Shown: piece after piece, positions 1-8,460 of the stretch
Position numbering within the stretch: the first letter of the stretch is position 1
Layout: each line of letters starts with the position of its first letter
Source: Betaproteobacteria bacterium
GTDB lineage: Bacteria; Pseudomonadota; Gammaproteobacteria; Burkholderiales; UBA6910
Assembly (NCBI GenBank): GCA_016183615.1
Contig: JACPEG010000003.1
Location: 62,001-126,000, forward strand
Reading direction: 5' to 3'
Length of the DNA: 64,000 bases
Notes under the pieces: generated by a model
Told to the model about the DNA's origin: nothing
Databases searched by the model: none
The model's input: only the letters and a program-made list of their open reading frames with translations
Program-made: the position numbers and the translations under genes

Positions 1-1322
1 ACGCATGTCCTGCAGGAGGGTCCGGAAAAATAGTTTCCCGTAAGGAACAGGCCGGGGTACTCCGTTTCAAGCGCTTGAATCCTGCTTAGCCGCTGTGCAT
101 GCGCGAGATCGGGTTGCGGAAGCCCATGCCGCCAGTAACGAACACGAACGAGGCGCGGCCGGACCCGAGCGCCAAGGAGGTCGCTCACCTCCGCATGAAC
201 CAGATCCCCAATCTCGTTTGGCGCCAGCATGGCGAGACCCGGCTGCCGAGCGCCGCCGACAAAGGCGGTGAACGCCACGTGCCCCGTCGGCGCCCGTCCC
301 GAGAACAACGTGGAGGAAAACAGGATCCCCAGCACCTTGCGTCTTTCGGCGGCGGGCGCGAGCAGGCCGATGGCATCCAGGGGGTGGCTGACCGAGCTTG
401 ACCGATAGCCGAGGAACACAACCGCCAGGGGCGGATGACCGATCTCCGAGAGGGTTTCCGCCACCCGCCGGTCGAGGTGCTGCAGAATCCGGGCCGTCGC
501 GTAAGCCGGCAAGGCGACGACTACGCTGTGGGCGATTATCGCGCGCGTGTCCCGGTGGTCCCGCACCCGGACACGGAAACCACCGCCCGCCCGCGGCTGG
601 ACTCCCTCGACGCGGCAGCCGAGGAAAACGCGATCTCGCAACCGTTTCGCCAGTGCAAGCGGCAGCGTATCCAGCCCTTGACGGAAGGAAAACAGTCCGC
701 CGTTGCCGGGACAACGGGCTCCGGCCGTGCCCTTGCCGCGCAAGCGGGACTTGATCGCACCGCCGATTATCGAACCCGATTCACGCTCCAGGCGCTTGAG
801 TTGCGGGAACACCGCCGATGCGCTCAGTCGATCCGGGTCTCCCGCATGGATGCCGCCCACAAGCGGGTTGATGACGTAATCCAGGAACTCGCACCCAAGG
901 CGCCGGCGTACGAAATCGGCGACGGTTTCATCCCGGTGTTCGGCGGGAACAAAGGGTTCCATGAGCATCCGCAAACGGCCCGGCAGCGACAGGAAATTGG
1001 ACAGGAGGAACCGGCCCGGCTGCGGAGGCAGGGTATGAACGCGCCCGTCGCGCACGAGGCATCGGTTGCGGGCAGCGTCGCCGCGAAAAACCTTCTCCTC
1101 GGCAATGCCCAGATCGTCAATCAAGGCTTCGGTGGCCGAGACCGGGGAAATCATGGCGTTCGGCCCGTGCTCCATGAGAAAGCCCGCCACCCGCTCCGAG
1201 TGTATTCGCCCCCCGGGGCGACCGCTTTGTTCCAGAACCGTGACCTCATGCCCCGCTTTCGCCAGCGCATGCGCGGCAGTCAAGCCGGAAATGCCGGCGC
1301 CGATAACAACCACTGTCGCCAT
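1..1322 (-). CDS. hemY: protoporphyrinogen oxidase, FAD-dependent (3' end outside window)
   Basis: Reading the minus strand from the ATG at 1322 gives 440 codons with no stop before the window edge. The N-terminus has a dinucleotide-binding fold (VVVIGAGISGLTAAHAL, residues 4-20), then an acidic residue and the RPGGRI motif of FAD amine-oxidase-type enzymes. Near the cut end YPGLFLTGNY matches the conserved C-terminal FAD motif of HemY-type protoporphyrinogen IX oxidases, which make protoporphyrin IX for haem. Only a few dozen residues should be missing. The start lies 12 bp after the radical SAM gene stop, with GGAG about 9 bases upstream, so it is the last gene visible in the cytochrome operon. 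A related phytoene-desaturase-like oxidase is less likely. Confidence 0.85.
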   Translation of the reverse strand, partial: MATVVVIGAGISGLTAAHALAKAGHEVTVLEQSGRPGGRIHSERVAGFLMEHGPNAMISPVSATEALIDDLGIAEEKVFRGDAARNRCLVRDGRVHTLPPQPGRFLLSNFLSLPGRLRMLMEPFVPAEHRDETVADFVRRRLGCEFLDYVINPLVGGIHAGDPDRLSASAVFPQLKRLERESGSIIGGAIKSRLRGKGTAGARCPGNGGLFSFRQGLDTLPLALAKRLRDRVFLGCRVEGVQPRAGGGFRVRVRDHRDTRAIIAHSVVVALPAYATARILQHLDRRVAETLSEIGHPPLAVVFLGYRSSSVSHPLDAIGLLAPAAERRKVLGILFSSTLFSGRAPTGHVAFTAFVGGARQPGLAMLAPNEIGDLVHAEVSDLLGARVRPRLVRVRYWRHGLPQPDLAHAQRLSRIQALETEYPGLFLTGNYFSGPSCRTC

Positions 1323-1334
1323 GCCGTCTCCGCG

Positions 1335-2606
1335 TTACCCTCCACCGGGCGCGCGCTCCGCCCCCGGCCCCGATACAAGAGAACGGAATGGGCCGGCCGG
1401 CCGGTGGGCCCGCATGAACTCCACGGTGATCCGGGGCACTCCTTCCTTCCCTGCACAATCCTCGAGCCGGGCCCTGACCCTTGCGCGGACAAAACCGGGA
1501 ATCCGTTCCAGTAGCGCCTGTGCCGCCGGATCCCAGCTCACCGCCGGCGCCGTCACCGGCGCAGGCCTTGCTTCGGGGCGGCTGCCCGGCGGCCTCGTAT
1601 AAGTGCACTTGGGATCCTCGGCCATCACATCGCCGTGCTGGGCGAATGCCCGGGCACGGCAGCCGCCACAGCCGTAGCGGAAGTCGCAATCGCCGCACTT
1701 TCCCCCGGGAAGCTCCGTGCGCAGCCGGGCAAAGACCGGAGGTTGCTCCCAGATTTCCCGCAGTGCGGTCTTCCTGAGATCCCCGACCGCTTCCGGGAGG
1801 TAGGGACAGGGCGTCACCTGGCCGTGCGGCGTGATTCGGAAATAGCTGCGGCCTGCCAGGCACGCGCTCGACCATCCGGCATAGCCCCCGGCGCCCTCCC
1901 CGCCATGCAATGCCAGCAGCCGGCGCATATAGGGTGCGCAGCGCGCGCGCATCACCAGTTCGGGGCGTTCTCGCTGCAGCCGGACAATGTCCGCCAAAGT
2001 CTCCTCGTAGGCCGCCGGCGGCAGGTCGGTCCACCTCGCGCCGCGACCGGTGCACACCAGGAAAAAGACATTGAACGCGATCGCCCCGAGGGACTCCGCG
2101 ATGTCCGCGAGGAGGACAAGCTCGCGGCGATTTTCCGCGAACATGGTGGCTTGCAACAGGACCGCCAGGCCGGCGCCGCGGGCGGCGCGGATACCGCGCA
2201 TCGCCCCCTCCCACGCTCCCGCCAGCCCTCGCAGCCGGTCGTGAAAGGCAGGCTCGGCCGAATCGAGGCTGACCCCCACCCCGGCGGCGCCGGCGTCCTT
2301 GAGTTCCGCGGCCCGGCGCGGGTTCAACAAGGTTCCGTTGGTGCCGATCACGGGCATCAGCCCGCGCTTTGCGGCCGCCTTCACCAGCACCGGCAGATCG
2401 CGACGCAACAGCGGCTCGCCGCCGCTGAGCACCAGCATGGCGCCCGGCGCAAGATCGGCGATCTGCTTGACGACACTCAGGGCCTCGAGTGTGTTTAATT
2501 CGTCCGGAGATTCACGCCTGCGCTGCACGGCGTTCAGATAACAATGCCCACACGCAAGATTGCACAGGCGAGTGAGGTTCCATGCAACGATCATGGGCGC
2601 CGTCAT
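1335..2606 (-). CDS. radical SAM/SPASM protein with C-terminal PCP_red-like domain
   Basis: 423 aa. The radical SAM cluster motif CNLACGHC (C15, C19, C22) and the SAM motif SGGEPL are intact. A SPASM-type cysteine set follows (ACLAG, PCPYL, CGDCDFRYGCGGC, KCTY). The last ~65 residues contain a PCP_red-like segment (about 357-401: WDPAAQALLERIPGFVR, then ITVEFM). The core resembles NirJ/AhbC/AhbD-type enzymes that modify haem side chains. Its position just before protoporphyrinogen oxidase supports a tetrapyrrole role, but the substrate is unknown. The start is fixed by a 4-bp ATGA overlap with the preceding Usp gene. It could instead be a peptide-modifying SPASM enzyme. Confidence 0.8.
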   Translation of the reverse strand: MTAPMIVAWNLTRLCNLACGHCYLNAVQRRRESPDELNTLEALSVVKQIADLAPGAMLVLSGGEPLLRRDLPVLVKAAAKRGLMPVIGTNGTLLNPRRAAELKDAGAAGVGVSLDSAEPAFHDRLRGLAGAWEGAMRGIRAARGAGLAVLLQATMFAENRRELVLLADIAESLGAIAFNVFFLVCTGRGARWTDLPPAAYEETLADIVRLQRERPELVMRARCAPYMRRLLALHGGEGAGGYAGWSSACLAGRSYFRITPHGQVTPCPYLPEAVGDLRKTALREIWEQPPVFARLRTELPGGKCGDCDFRYGCGGCRARAFAQHGDVMAEDPKCTYTRPPGSRPEARPAPVTAPAVSWDPAAQALLERIPGFVRARVRARLEDCAGKEGVPRITVEFMRAHRPAGPFRSLVSGPGAERAPGGG

Positions 2607-3892
2607 TTTTTTCGTCGTCCGGCAAGATGGGCGAACGGGCAAACGCCGGCCCCCACACGTTCGTTGCTCGTGTTCCGGGCAACCGCCCCGGCCCGAGCCT
2701 TGTCGCCGCGCGAGGCCATCAAGGATTCGAGGCAAGCGTCGATCAGGTCCGACGTGATCACGGTGTGGCCGCGTTCGACGGCATGCCTGATCACCATCTT
2801 TGCCGCCATGCCGCGCACGGACGGCGGCACGCGTCCCATGCGCGCCGTGGCCTCCCCGGTCCAGGCCACGTTGGTTTCGGCCACCTGGTCCGGCGCCGGC
2901 TCGCAGGTGCGTGCCGACAGCAGCAGATGGCAGCCGGCAAGGCGCAACAGGTTCTCGGTGTTGCTGCCGAGATCCATGCTGCGATCGGAGTGAGCGCCGA
3001 TGCGACCCAGCGCCAGCAGCCAGGGCTCGTGCTGCCGGACGTATTTCAAGATCTGCTCGAAGGTCTTGCCGGCAAGCAGCGTGGTGGGGAGTTCCACGCC
3101 CGCTTCCGAGGCTACCTTGACCGCCAGGTCCAGATGGGCCTGGTAGATCCTGGCCAGACCGTTGTCGATAATCTCCTCGTGCAGCTTTTCCTGCTCCTCG
3201 AACCGGAACACGCTGGCGGCCTCGGCAGACAGCACGCCGGCAATGCGGTGGAAGGCCACGTAGTGGAAGAAGGGATCGAAGACGGAGACGGCCTCCACCG
3301 GCCGGCCGAAGATCCGCCCCAGTTCAAGGGCGGTCTTAAGGGCGCCGTAGGAATGGGCGCTGCCGTCAATGGCCGCCACGATGGCGCCCGGCCGATCCGG
3401 CCCCAGCGATTTCACCGCCAGCAGGTCGCGATCGATACGCCGGGCCACCCGCTCGCACACGCTGCCCAGGAGCGAGGCTTCCACCGCCCCCAATCCCAGC
3501 GCGCCCATAATCACCAGGTCATGACGGGAGGACTGTACATCGTCCGCCAGCTTCTGCCAGTTCCTGCCTTCCAGGGACACCCGCTGGCAGGGGACGCCCG
3601 CCTCCTCGCATTTGCGGCCAAAGACATCCAGGTAGGAATCGGAAACGATCCTGAGGCCGCGCGTGATCAAATCCTCATGGACTTCGCGCTGCTCCTGGAG
3701 TTTTTCTTGTTTCAGGTACCGGTCCGGCAAGCCTCCCTCCATCTGGCGGAAACGCCGGTCGTGCAGCTTGGCGGCGTAGACATGGCTACCGGTCAGGGTG
3801 GCTCCCGTCTGCCTGGCAATAGCGATACCGATATCCACGCCATGCAGCGCATGGGCGGAATTGTCTACGGGGATGTATATGGACCGGTACAC
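2603..3892 (-). CDS. double universal stress (Usp) protein with C-terminal PCP_red-like domain
   Basis: 429 aa from a GTG at 3892 (GAGG about 10 bases upstream). Two Usp domains span roughly 1-150 and 155-310. Each keeps an ATP-binding G-2x-G-9x-GS motif (GALGLGAVEASLLGS and GRIGAHSDRSMDLGS), so both probably bind nucleotide. Residues ~342-392 form a PCP_red-like segment (AWTGEATARMGRVPPSVRG, ITSDLIDA) like those of both neighbours. The gene begins 22 bp after the zinc-ribbon gene and overlaps the radical SAM gene by ATGA, so the three are translated together. The function is unknown; a regulatory or scaffold role in the pathway is inferred only from the shared domain. Confidence 0.8.
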   Translation of the reverse strand: MYRSIYIPVDNSAHALHGVDIGIAIARQTGATLTGSHVYAAKLHDRRFRQMEGGLPDRYLKQEKLQEQREVHEDLITRGLRIVSDSYLDVFGRKCEEAGVPCQRVSLEGRNWQKLADDVQSSRHDLVIMGALGLGAVEASLLGSVCERVARRIDRDLLAVKSLGPDRPGAIVAAIDGSAHSYGALKTALELGRIFGRPVEAVSVFDPFFHYVAFHRIAGVLSAEAASVFRFEEQEKLHEEIIDNGLARIYQAHLDLAVKVASEAGVELPTTLLAGKTFEQILKYVRQHEPWLLALGRIGAHSDRSMDLGSNTENLLRLAGCHLLLSARTCEPAPDQVAETNVAWTGEATARMGRVPPSVRGMAAKMVIRHAVERGHTVITSDLIDACLESLMASRGDKARAGAVARNTSNERVGAGVCPFAHLAGRRKK

Positions 3893-3914
3893 GACGCGCC
3901 CTCTGGCCTGAGTC

Positions 3915-4307
3915 TCAGAACCCCAACCTGGCCCTCGCCTCGTCCATGACTTGCGGCGTAATCTCCCGGTAGCCGCGCTCCCGGGCATAGCGCTCGATGC
4001 TCCCGCGAGCCAGGGGCCGGGCAATCTCGGGCACCCGTTCCAGACGGCTTTGCGCCTCCTCCGTCCACAGGACAACTCCGGTGGCCAGGGTGGTCCGGAT
4101 CAGCTCCAGGGGTTCCGGCGCAACCGCTCGCCCGCCGATCGCCACTCCCAGGCTTCGCACCAGCTGGGTTTCCCAGGGATTCGTCAACAGGGCCACTCGA
4201 TGGCCGCAGCGGGGGCAATGGAACAGCACCGACAGGGAGCCCTCGCGCGGACCTTCCGCCTGCGTGAATTTCATGGCTTCATCACACGCGCCGCAAAGCA
4301 ACTTCAT
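3915..4307 (-). CDS. zinc-ribbon protein with PCP_red-like domain
   Basis: 130 aa. The N-terminus has two CxxC pairs (C5GAC8 and C31PRC34), a probable zinc ribbon. The C-terminal part (~79-130) is a PCP_red-like segment: LWTEEAQSRLERVPEIAR, then an arginine-rich helix and ITPQVMDEAR. This is the clearest and shortest of the three copies in the operon. AGGAG lies just upstream of the ATG, and the start overlaps the stop of the Mrp-like gene as ATGA. No catalytic motif is visible. It may be a metal- or cofactor-delivery adaptor, but that is inference. Confidence 0.8.
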   Translation of the reverse strand: MKLLCGACDEAMKFTQAEGPREGSLSVLFHCPRCGHRVALLTNPWETQLVRSLGVAIGGRAVAPEPLELIRTTLATGVVLWTEEAQSRLERVPEIARPLARGSIERYARERGYREITPQVMDEARARLGF

Positions 4308-5203
4308 CGCCGGCTCTCCTCTTGCGGCAGGCGCTCCTCGATCTTTCGGGCAATCTGGACCATGGCATCGCCGGACCTTGTGTCCGCGTGCCCGATGGCG
4401 AAGGGAACTCCCTGATCGGAACATCCGGCGATCCGCGGGTCGAAGGGGATTCTGCCCAGAAACGCCACGCCGCAGGCCCTTGCCGCCTTCTCCCCATCGC
4501 CCGGGAACAGCTCGCCGAGCGCACCGCATTGGGGGCAGACGTATCCCGCCATGTTTTCAACCAGCCCGAGAAGCTTCACCTTCAGCAACTGAGCCGCCAC
4601 GATGGATCGCTTCACCGCGAGCTGGGCCACTTCCGAGGGAATAGTGACGGCGATCGCGCCGTCCAACTCCGGCAGCACGGCCCACAGGTTGGGCAAGCGT
4701 TCGGCGCCCGGCGGGAGATCGACAAGAAGAACGTCGAGCCCGCCCCAGTCGGTATCGGCGAGGAGCTCTCCCAGGGCACTGGCCTCGATGCTGCCGCGCC
4801 AGACGAAGGCGTGCTGCTGCGTAGGCGCGTCCCACGCCACCGGCGTCGTCTCCTCCCGAGGCAACAGGAGGTCCATGGACATGGCCTTGATACCCAAAGG
4901 CCCGACGGCGGGGATAACACCCCCCGCACCGAGCCCGAGGAGTTGGCCCGATACCCCGAGCATCCTGGCGACCGAGGGCCCGTTGAGGTCCGCGTCCATT
5001 ATCCCCACCTTGCGGCCGCGCATCGCCCAGGTAGCGGCCAGATTCACCGCCACGGCGCTCTTGCCCACGCCGCCCTTGCCGCTCATGACCGCGATCTTGT
5101 GAGCCACCCCTGCCAGACGTGCAAAACGCCGCGTCTGCCGCGCCGTCACCTGGCCGAGAATGTCCGAGCCGCCGTCCCCGGCGATCTCTTGATAGGTCTT
5201 CAT
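4304..5203 (-). CDS. Mrp/NBP35-family P-loop ATPase
   Basis: 299 aa. A deviant Walker A (SGKGGVGKS, ~residues 41-49), DADLNGPSV and LLVDLPPGA are the hallmark motifs of Mrp/ApbC/NBP35 ATPases. The C-terminal CPQC, after ENMAGYV, matches the cysteines that hold a bridging Fe-S cluster in these carriers. There is no N-terminal MIP18 domain. Family members bind and transfer [4Fe-4S] clusters, so a role in maturing the radical SAM protein or a neighbouring redox protein is plausible. GGGAG precedes the ATG. The stop overlaps the start of the zinc-ribbon gene. Confidence 0.87.
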   Translation of the reverse strand: MKTYQEIAGDGGSDILGQVTARQTRRFARLAGVAHKIAVMSGKGGVGKSAVAVNLAATWAMRGRKVGIMDADLNGPSVARMLGVSGQLLGLGAGGVIPAVGPLGIKAMSMDLLLPREETTPVAWDAPTQQHAFVWRGSIEASALGELLADTDWGGLDVLLVDLPPGAERLPNLWAVLPELDGAIAVTIPSEVAQLAVKRSIVAAQLLKVKLLGLVENMAGYVCPQCGALGELFPGDGEKAARACGVAFLGRIPFDPRIAGCSDQGVPFAIGHADTRSGDAMVQIARKIEERLPQEESRR

Positions 5204-5210
5204 TTCGTGA

Positions 5211-5648
5211 TCATCTCCCGCGCTTGGCGAAGAACCATCCTCCCAGACTTGCCCCCACGGTGGCCGTCGCCGCCTGTCCCAGCGGCCAGACGAAATAGAA
5301 CGTCGAGTCTCCGCGCGGCAGCCCCGGCAGCGGGTCGGGCAGCACCGCAAAAAACTCGCCCATGAAGATAACCACCATGATGGTTCCGAAATAGAAAACC
5401 CCGATGAAAACCCCGTTCAGGGGCTCGGCAGCCCTTGCCATGGCCCCCGCCACGAAGCCGCCGACGAACAGGAAAATCATGCTCCAGCCCGCTACCCACC
5501 ACATTCCCTCTTTAAGGATCCAGAGCCCCGAGCCTCCGACGACGAGCGTTCCCAGCAAGGCGATGCCGTAGCCGAGCCAGACCGCACCCCAGGCGATGTC
5601 ACGAGCCCCCGCCGCTTCAAGCTCCGGGCTTCTAGCGACTCTTGCCAT
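5211..5648 (-). CDS. four-helix membrane protein of unknown function
   Basis: 145 aa from the ATG at 5648 (GGAG just upstream). An upstream in-frame TTG at 5660 is possible but less likely. Four hydrophobic stretches are visible, centred near residues 32, 58, 90 and 130, joined by short loops. There are no haem-, copper- or quinone-binding motifs and few polar residues in the helices. The start overlaps the end of the cytochrome c gene by 17 bp, so it belongs to the same operon. It may be an assembly or accessory subunit of the bd-like complex. I do not recognise a characterised family. Confidence 0.7.
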   Translation of the reverse strand: MARVARSPELEAAGARDIAWGAVWLGYGIALLGTLVVGGSGLWILKEGMWWVAGWSMIFLFVGGFVAGAMARAAEPLNGVFIGVFYFGTIMVVIFMGEFFAVLPDPLPGLPRGDSTFYFVWPLGQAATATVGASLGGWFFAKRGR

Positions 5649-6405
5649 CTTGCTCCGCAAGTCCTTTCAGGCCCATCAAGAAAGTCACGAGGTCGTTGAT
5701 CTGCTCATCGCTCAGCCGATCCTTGAACCCGGGGGGCATCAGGGGGGGGTAGGTCCTCGCGGGGTCCGCCGCAGGCAGGCATTCAGCGAGCCCGCTGGCG
5801 GGCAGCGGCGTCAGGCATGCCGCCGGGTTCACGATGGATTCCCGGATGTAATCTTCCGCGGGCGTGCCGGACTTGCGGGCCTCGGCCTGGGCGCCAACCG
5901 CCGAAAGGTCCGGGCCCCGGGTACCGCCCCGAATTCCCAGCGCCTCGATCGAGTGGCAAGCAAAACAATTGGCGGCGGGACTCAGAAAGGCCTGTTTCCC
6001 CCGCTCCTGTGCTCTTGCCTGTTCCACGGCGGGCTTGGGGATCTCAAACTGAGGGTAGTACCAGAGCCCGAAAGACATCACACCCCCGACCGTAGCCCCA
6101 TACACCAGGAAAATGCTCGCAAACGTCGTCAGGGGCGAGCCCGGGGCCGGGATCGGCCCCCAATTGAGCAGGATGAAAAACAGGGCGGAACCGAGCACGG
6201 CCAGGCTGAAGAAAACCCGGTAGGGCGCGCCGAAGCGTATCCCCCAGCTGTCGGACACCATGGGCAGCAAGACCCAGATCGCCGCCAAGCCAGCCAGGGC
6301 GAAGATCCCCGGGCCCTTCACCCGCCGCCACCCGCCTTTGGCTCCAGGCGTCAAAGGCACTGCTTCAATCCTGGCTTCGCGCGGATCGGTTCCGGGATCA
6401 CTCAT
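5632..6405 (-). CDS. membrane-anchored monohaem cytochrome c
   Basis: 257 aa. Three transmembrane segments lie in the first ~125 residues. A soluble cytochrome c domain follows with one CxxCH site (CFACHS) and a probable axial Met in PPLMPPGF. The C-terminal LSDEQINDLVTFLMGL is typical of class I cytochromes c. It overlaps the bd-like gene by 8 bp, which implies a tight partnership: the haem c domain could pass electrons from periplasmic donors (the neighbouring cupredoxins) to the membrane haems. The N-terminal three-helix anchor is unusual and may itself be a structural subunit in place of CydB. Confidence 0.88.
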   Translation of the reverse strand: MSDPGTDPREARIEAVPLTPGAKGGWRRVKGPGIFALAGLAAIWVLLPMVSDSWGIRFGAPYRVFFSLAVLGSALFFILLNWGPIPAPGSPLTTFASIFLVYGATVGGVMSFGLWYYPQFEIPKPAVEQARAQERGKQAFLSPAANCFACHSIEALGIRGGTRGPDLSAVGAQAEARKSGTPAEDYIRESIVNPAACLTPLPASGLAECLPAADPARTYPPLMPPGFKDRLSDEQINDLVTFLMGLKGLAEQDGKSR

Positions 6406-7807
6406 GGGCCTTTCCCATCACGAATCCGACCCAGAACACAAAGACCAGCAACAGAAAGAACGACACCGTGGTGATCGCCGCCATGACGGACGAGTGCCCC
6501 AGGGTCACGACATACCAATACGGGGTCAAGTCCTTGAGGGCGCCATAGACGTGATAGTCCATGCGGGTGAGCGAGCGGATCGCCCCCATCAGCCCCATCA
6601 GGTACACCGCCACCGCCGGAATGAAGATCAGCACGTACTGGGCCATGGGATCGATGCGGCCCCAAACAATTCGGCCCGTGGCCCGCGCCCGCCGGTAGAG
6701 CAGGTAGGTCACGAAAGTCATGATGATGATCGCCGTTACCGCCAGCGCTTTCGCCACCATCAGGCCCAGGAACGCGAAACGCTCGGGGAGAATCAGCGCC
6801 TGCTCGCTCACCCCGGGGGGCGCCTTGCTGAGGAGATCGGGAAAGAAGTTCTGCGGCACCACCCAGATGACGCCCCCTGCCAGGAGCACGCCGAAGACCG
6901 CCTTCATGTGCGGGGCGAACCGCGGACCGCCCTCGATGCGCTGCATGGAAAGCCACATGTAGAAGTTCGCGCCCAGGAACAGCAGCACCACCAGCAGTCC
7001 CTGCATGACGAAATAGCCCGAGAGCTTGTCGGCCATCATGAAGGTGGCGAGCTGCGCGTCGTAAAGAAACAGTTCCTTGGCAAGGACATAGCCCGCCAGC
7101 GGCATGGTCATGAGGGCCCCCACCCCGATGAGATTGCCGATATAGCCCATCCAATCGTAGAACTTCCGGTCTTCCCCGGTTCGGGAGGTCAGGAACATGA
7201 ACGCGGCGAACAGCGCCACCACGAATCCCCCGAAGGTGATGTTGCCGAGAAAACGGTGCAGGTTCAGGGGCCACCACGCGGCATTGTTTACCAGCTCCCA
7301 CAGGGTTGCCGTTTCGATCGCTTTCGGAGGCGTGTTCATGAATCCGGCCACGGCATTCATCAGAAGCATGACGATGGTGCCCAGGACGTTCAAAACGACG
7401 CCGATGCCGATGTGCATCCACTTGCGCACCGTCGTCGCGCTCAGCGGCCCCCAGGTGTACCAGTAGAGGTACATGCAGACGGTTTCCAGCAGGATGAAGA
7501 GCCCGTACAGGGCCCACACCGGATAGAGCGCCCTGAACAGATAATTGGTGAGGAGCTGATAAGGGCCCATGAGCACGAACGCAAACAACACGCCGAAAAC
7601 GGCGGTGAGCGAGTAGGCGATGGCCACCACCTTCATCGTTTCCCTGGCCAGGCGCTCGTATCGCGGGTCCCTGGTTTGCAGCCCGAGCCATTCGCTGATC
7701 ACGATGAAGATCGGCGCGCCGAGCACGAAGGCCGCGAGAAAAAGGTGGATTTGAGCCACCAGCCACAAGGCGGTACGCGCCCCGATCAGCGGGATGTCCA
7801 AAGGCAT
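6398..7807 (-). CDS. cytochrome bd-like oxidase subunit I (CydA family, no quinol loop)
   Basis: 469 aa with about nine or more transmembrane helices. H21 in helix 1 (VAQIHLFLAA), E108 (LLETVCMY) and H184 (LNLHRFLGNITFGG) sit where CydA has its high-spin haem histidine, channel glutamate and b558 histidine. The periplasmic Q-loop with GRQPW is absent, so ubiquinol oxidation in the usual way is unlikely. No cydB lies within the operon; cytochrome c and cupredoxin genes flank it instead. Quinol-loop-less bd-like proteins are known from Nitrospira and other lineages. The reaction (O2, NO or other) is not decidable here. AAGGAGG precedes the ATG, and the gap to the cupredoxin gene is one base. 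Confidence 0.85.
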   Translation of the reverse strand: MPLDIPLIGARTALWLVAQIHLFLAAFVLGAPIFIVISEWLGLQTRDPRYERLARETMKVVAIAYSLTAVFGVLFAFVLMGPYQLLTNYLFRALYPVWALYGLFILLETVCMYLYWYTWGPLSATTVRKWMHIGIGVVLNVLGTIVMLLMNAVAGFMNTPPKAIETATLWELVNNAAWWPLNLHRFLGNITFGGFVVALFAAFMFLTSRTGEDRKFYDWMGYIGNLIGVGALMTMPLAGYVLAKELFLYDAQLATFMMADKLSGYFVMQGLLVVLLFLGANFYMWLSMQRIEGGPRFAPHMKAVFGVLLAGGVIWVVPQNFFPDLLSKAPPGVSEQALILPERFAFLGLMVAKALAVTAIIIMTFVTYLLYRRARATGRIVWGRIDPMAQYVLIFIPAVAVYLMGLMGAIRSLTRMDYHVYGALKDLTPYWYVVTLGHSSVMAAITTVSFFLLLVFVFWVGFVMGKAHE

Positions 7808-7808
7808 C

Positions 7809-8375
7809 TCAACCCTCCTTGGGCTGGGAGGTCACGAGCAGCGTTCCGTGCATCCCGCGCTTGTCGTGGTTGGAGAGGGGACAACTGATCTTGTATTCGC
7901 CTTCTTTCAGCGTGACCTCCAGGCGCACGGTGTTCCCGGGGCCAAACTTGGAAGCGCGGGCATCGACGTCCGGGCCCTCGATGTGGAAGTTATGGGCGAA
8001 GCGCCCCTCGTTGCGCAGGACAAACGTGATCGCGAGCCGCCCGGGTCTGACCCTGATCTTGTCGGGCACCAGCCGGTACTCTTTGAGGGCGATTTTGATT
8101 TCGCCGCCCGCGACCTCCACATAGTCGTCTGCCACCGTGGATTTGTCGGCCGCGGCACGCCCTTCCTCGACAGGGGCCGGGGCCTTTTCGGCCGGTGCGG
8201 ACAGGCTGGGCGCCCGTCGCATGGCGGTTGTTTCGCCCGCGAACCACGAAGGCAGGTCCCCGACCTCGCGAGGCAGACCGGGATGCTCCGCAACTTTGGC
8301 GAGCATCCCGCCCATTAGCGCCACGGTGAGGGAGAGGATCGCCAGAAATGAAGCAAGTGCCGCGAACCTCTTCAC
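7809..8375 (-). CDS. membrane-anchored cupredoxin
   Basis: 188 aa from a GTG start with AAGGAG upstream. An N-terminal hydrophobic segment (~6-27) acts as signal or anchor. An Ala/Pro-rich linker runs to about residue 80. The cupredoxin domain carries a full type-1 copper set: H128 (FAHNFH), C165, H170 and M175 in CPLSNHDKRGM (C-x4-H-x4-M). It should be a periplasmic blue-copper electron carrier. It lies one base from the bd-like gene, which makes it a strong candidate for the direct electron donor. Confidence 0.88.
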   Translation of the reverse strand: MKRFAALASFLAILSLTVALMGGMLAKVAEHPGLPREVGDLPSWFAGETTAMRRAPSLSAPAEKAPAPVEEGRAAADKSTVADDYVEVAGGEIKIALKEYRLVPDKIRVRPGRLAITFVLRNEGRFAHNFHIEGPDVDARASKFGPGNTVRLEVTLKEGEYKISCPLSNHDKRGMHGTLLVTSQPKEG

Positions 8376-8460
8376 TTGTGCCTGCTCCTTCCAGCCGCCA
8401 AAGGAGAGACCCGTAGTCAGGATGCCCCTCCTTCCCGCTTGCCGCAGGCGCCCGGCTGCT

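Noticed and set aside
6260-7888. 542-codon open frame on the plus strand
   Set aside because: Antisense to the bd-like gene; composition is His/Arg/Gln-rich with no motif.
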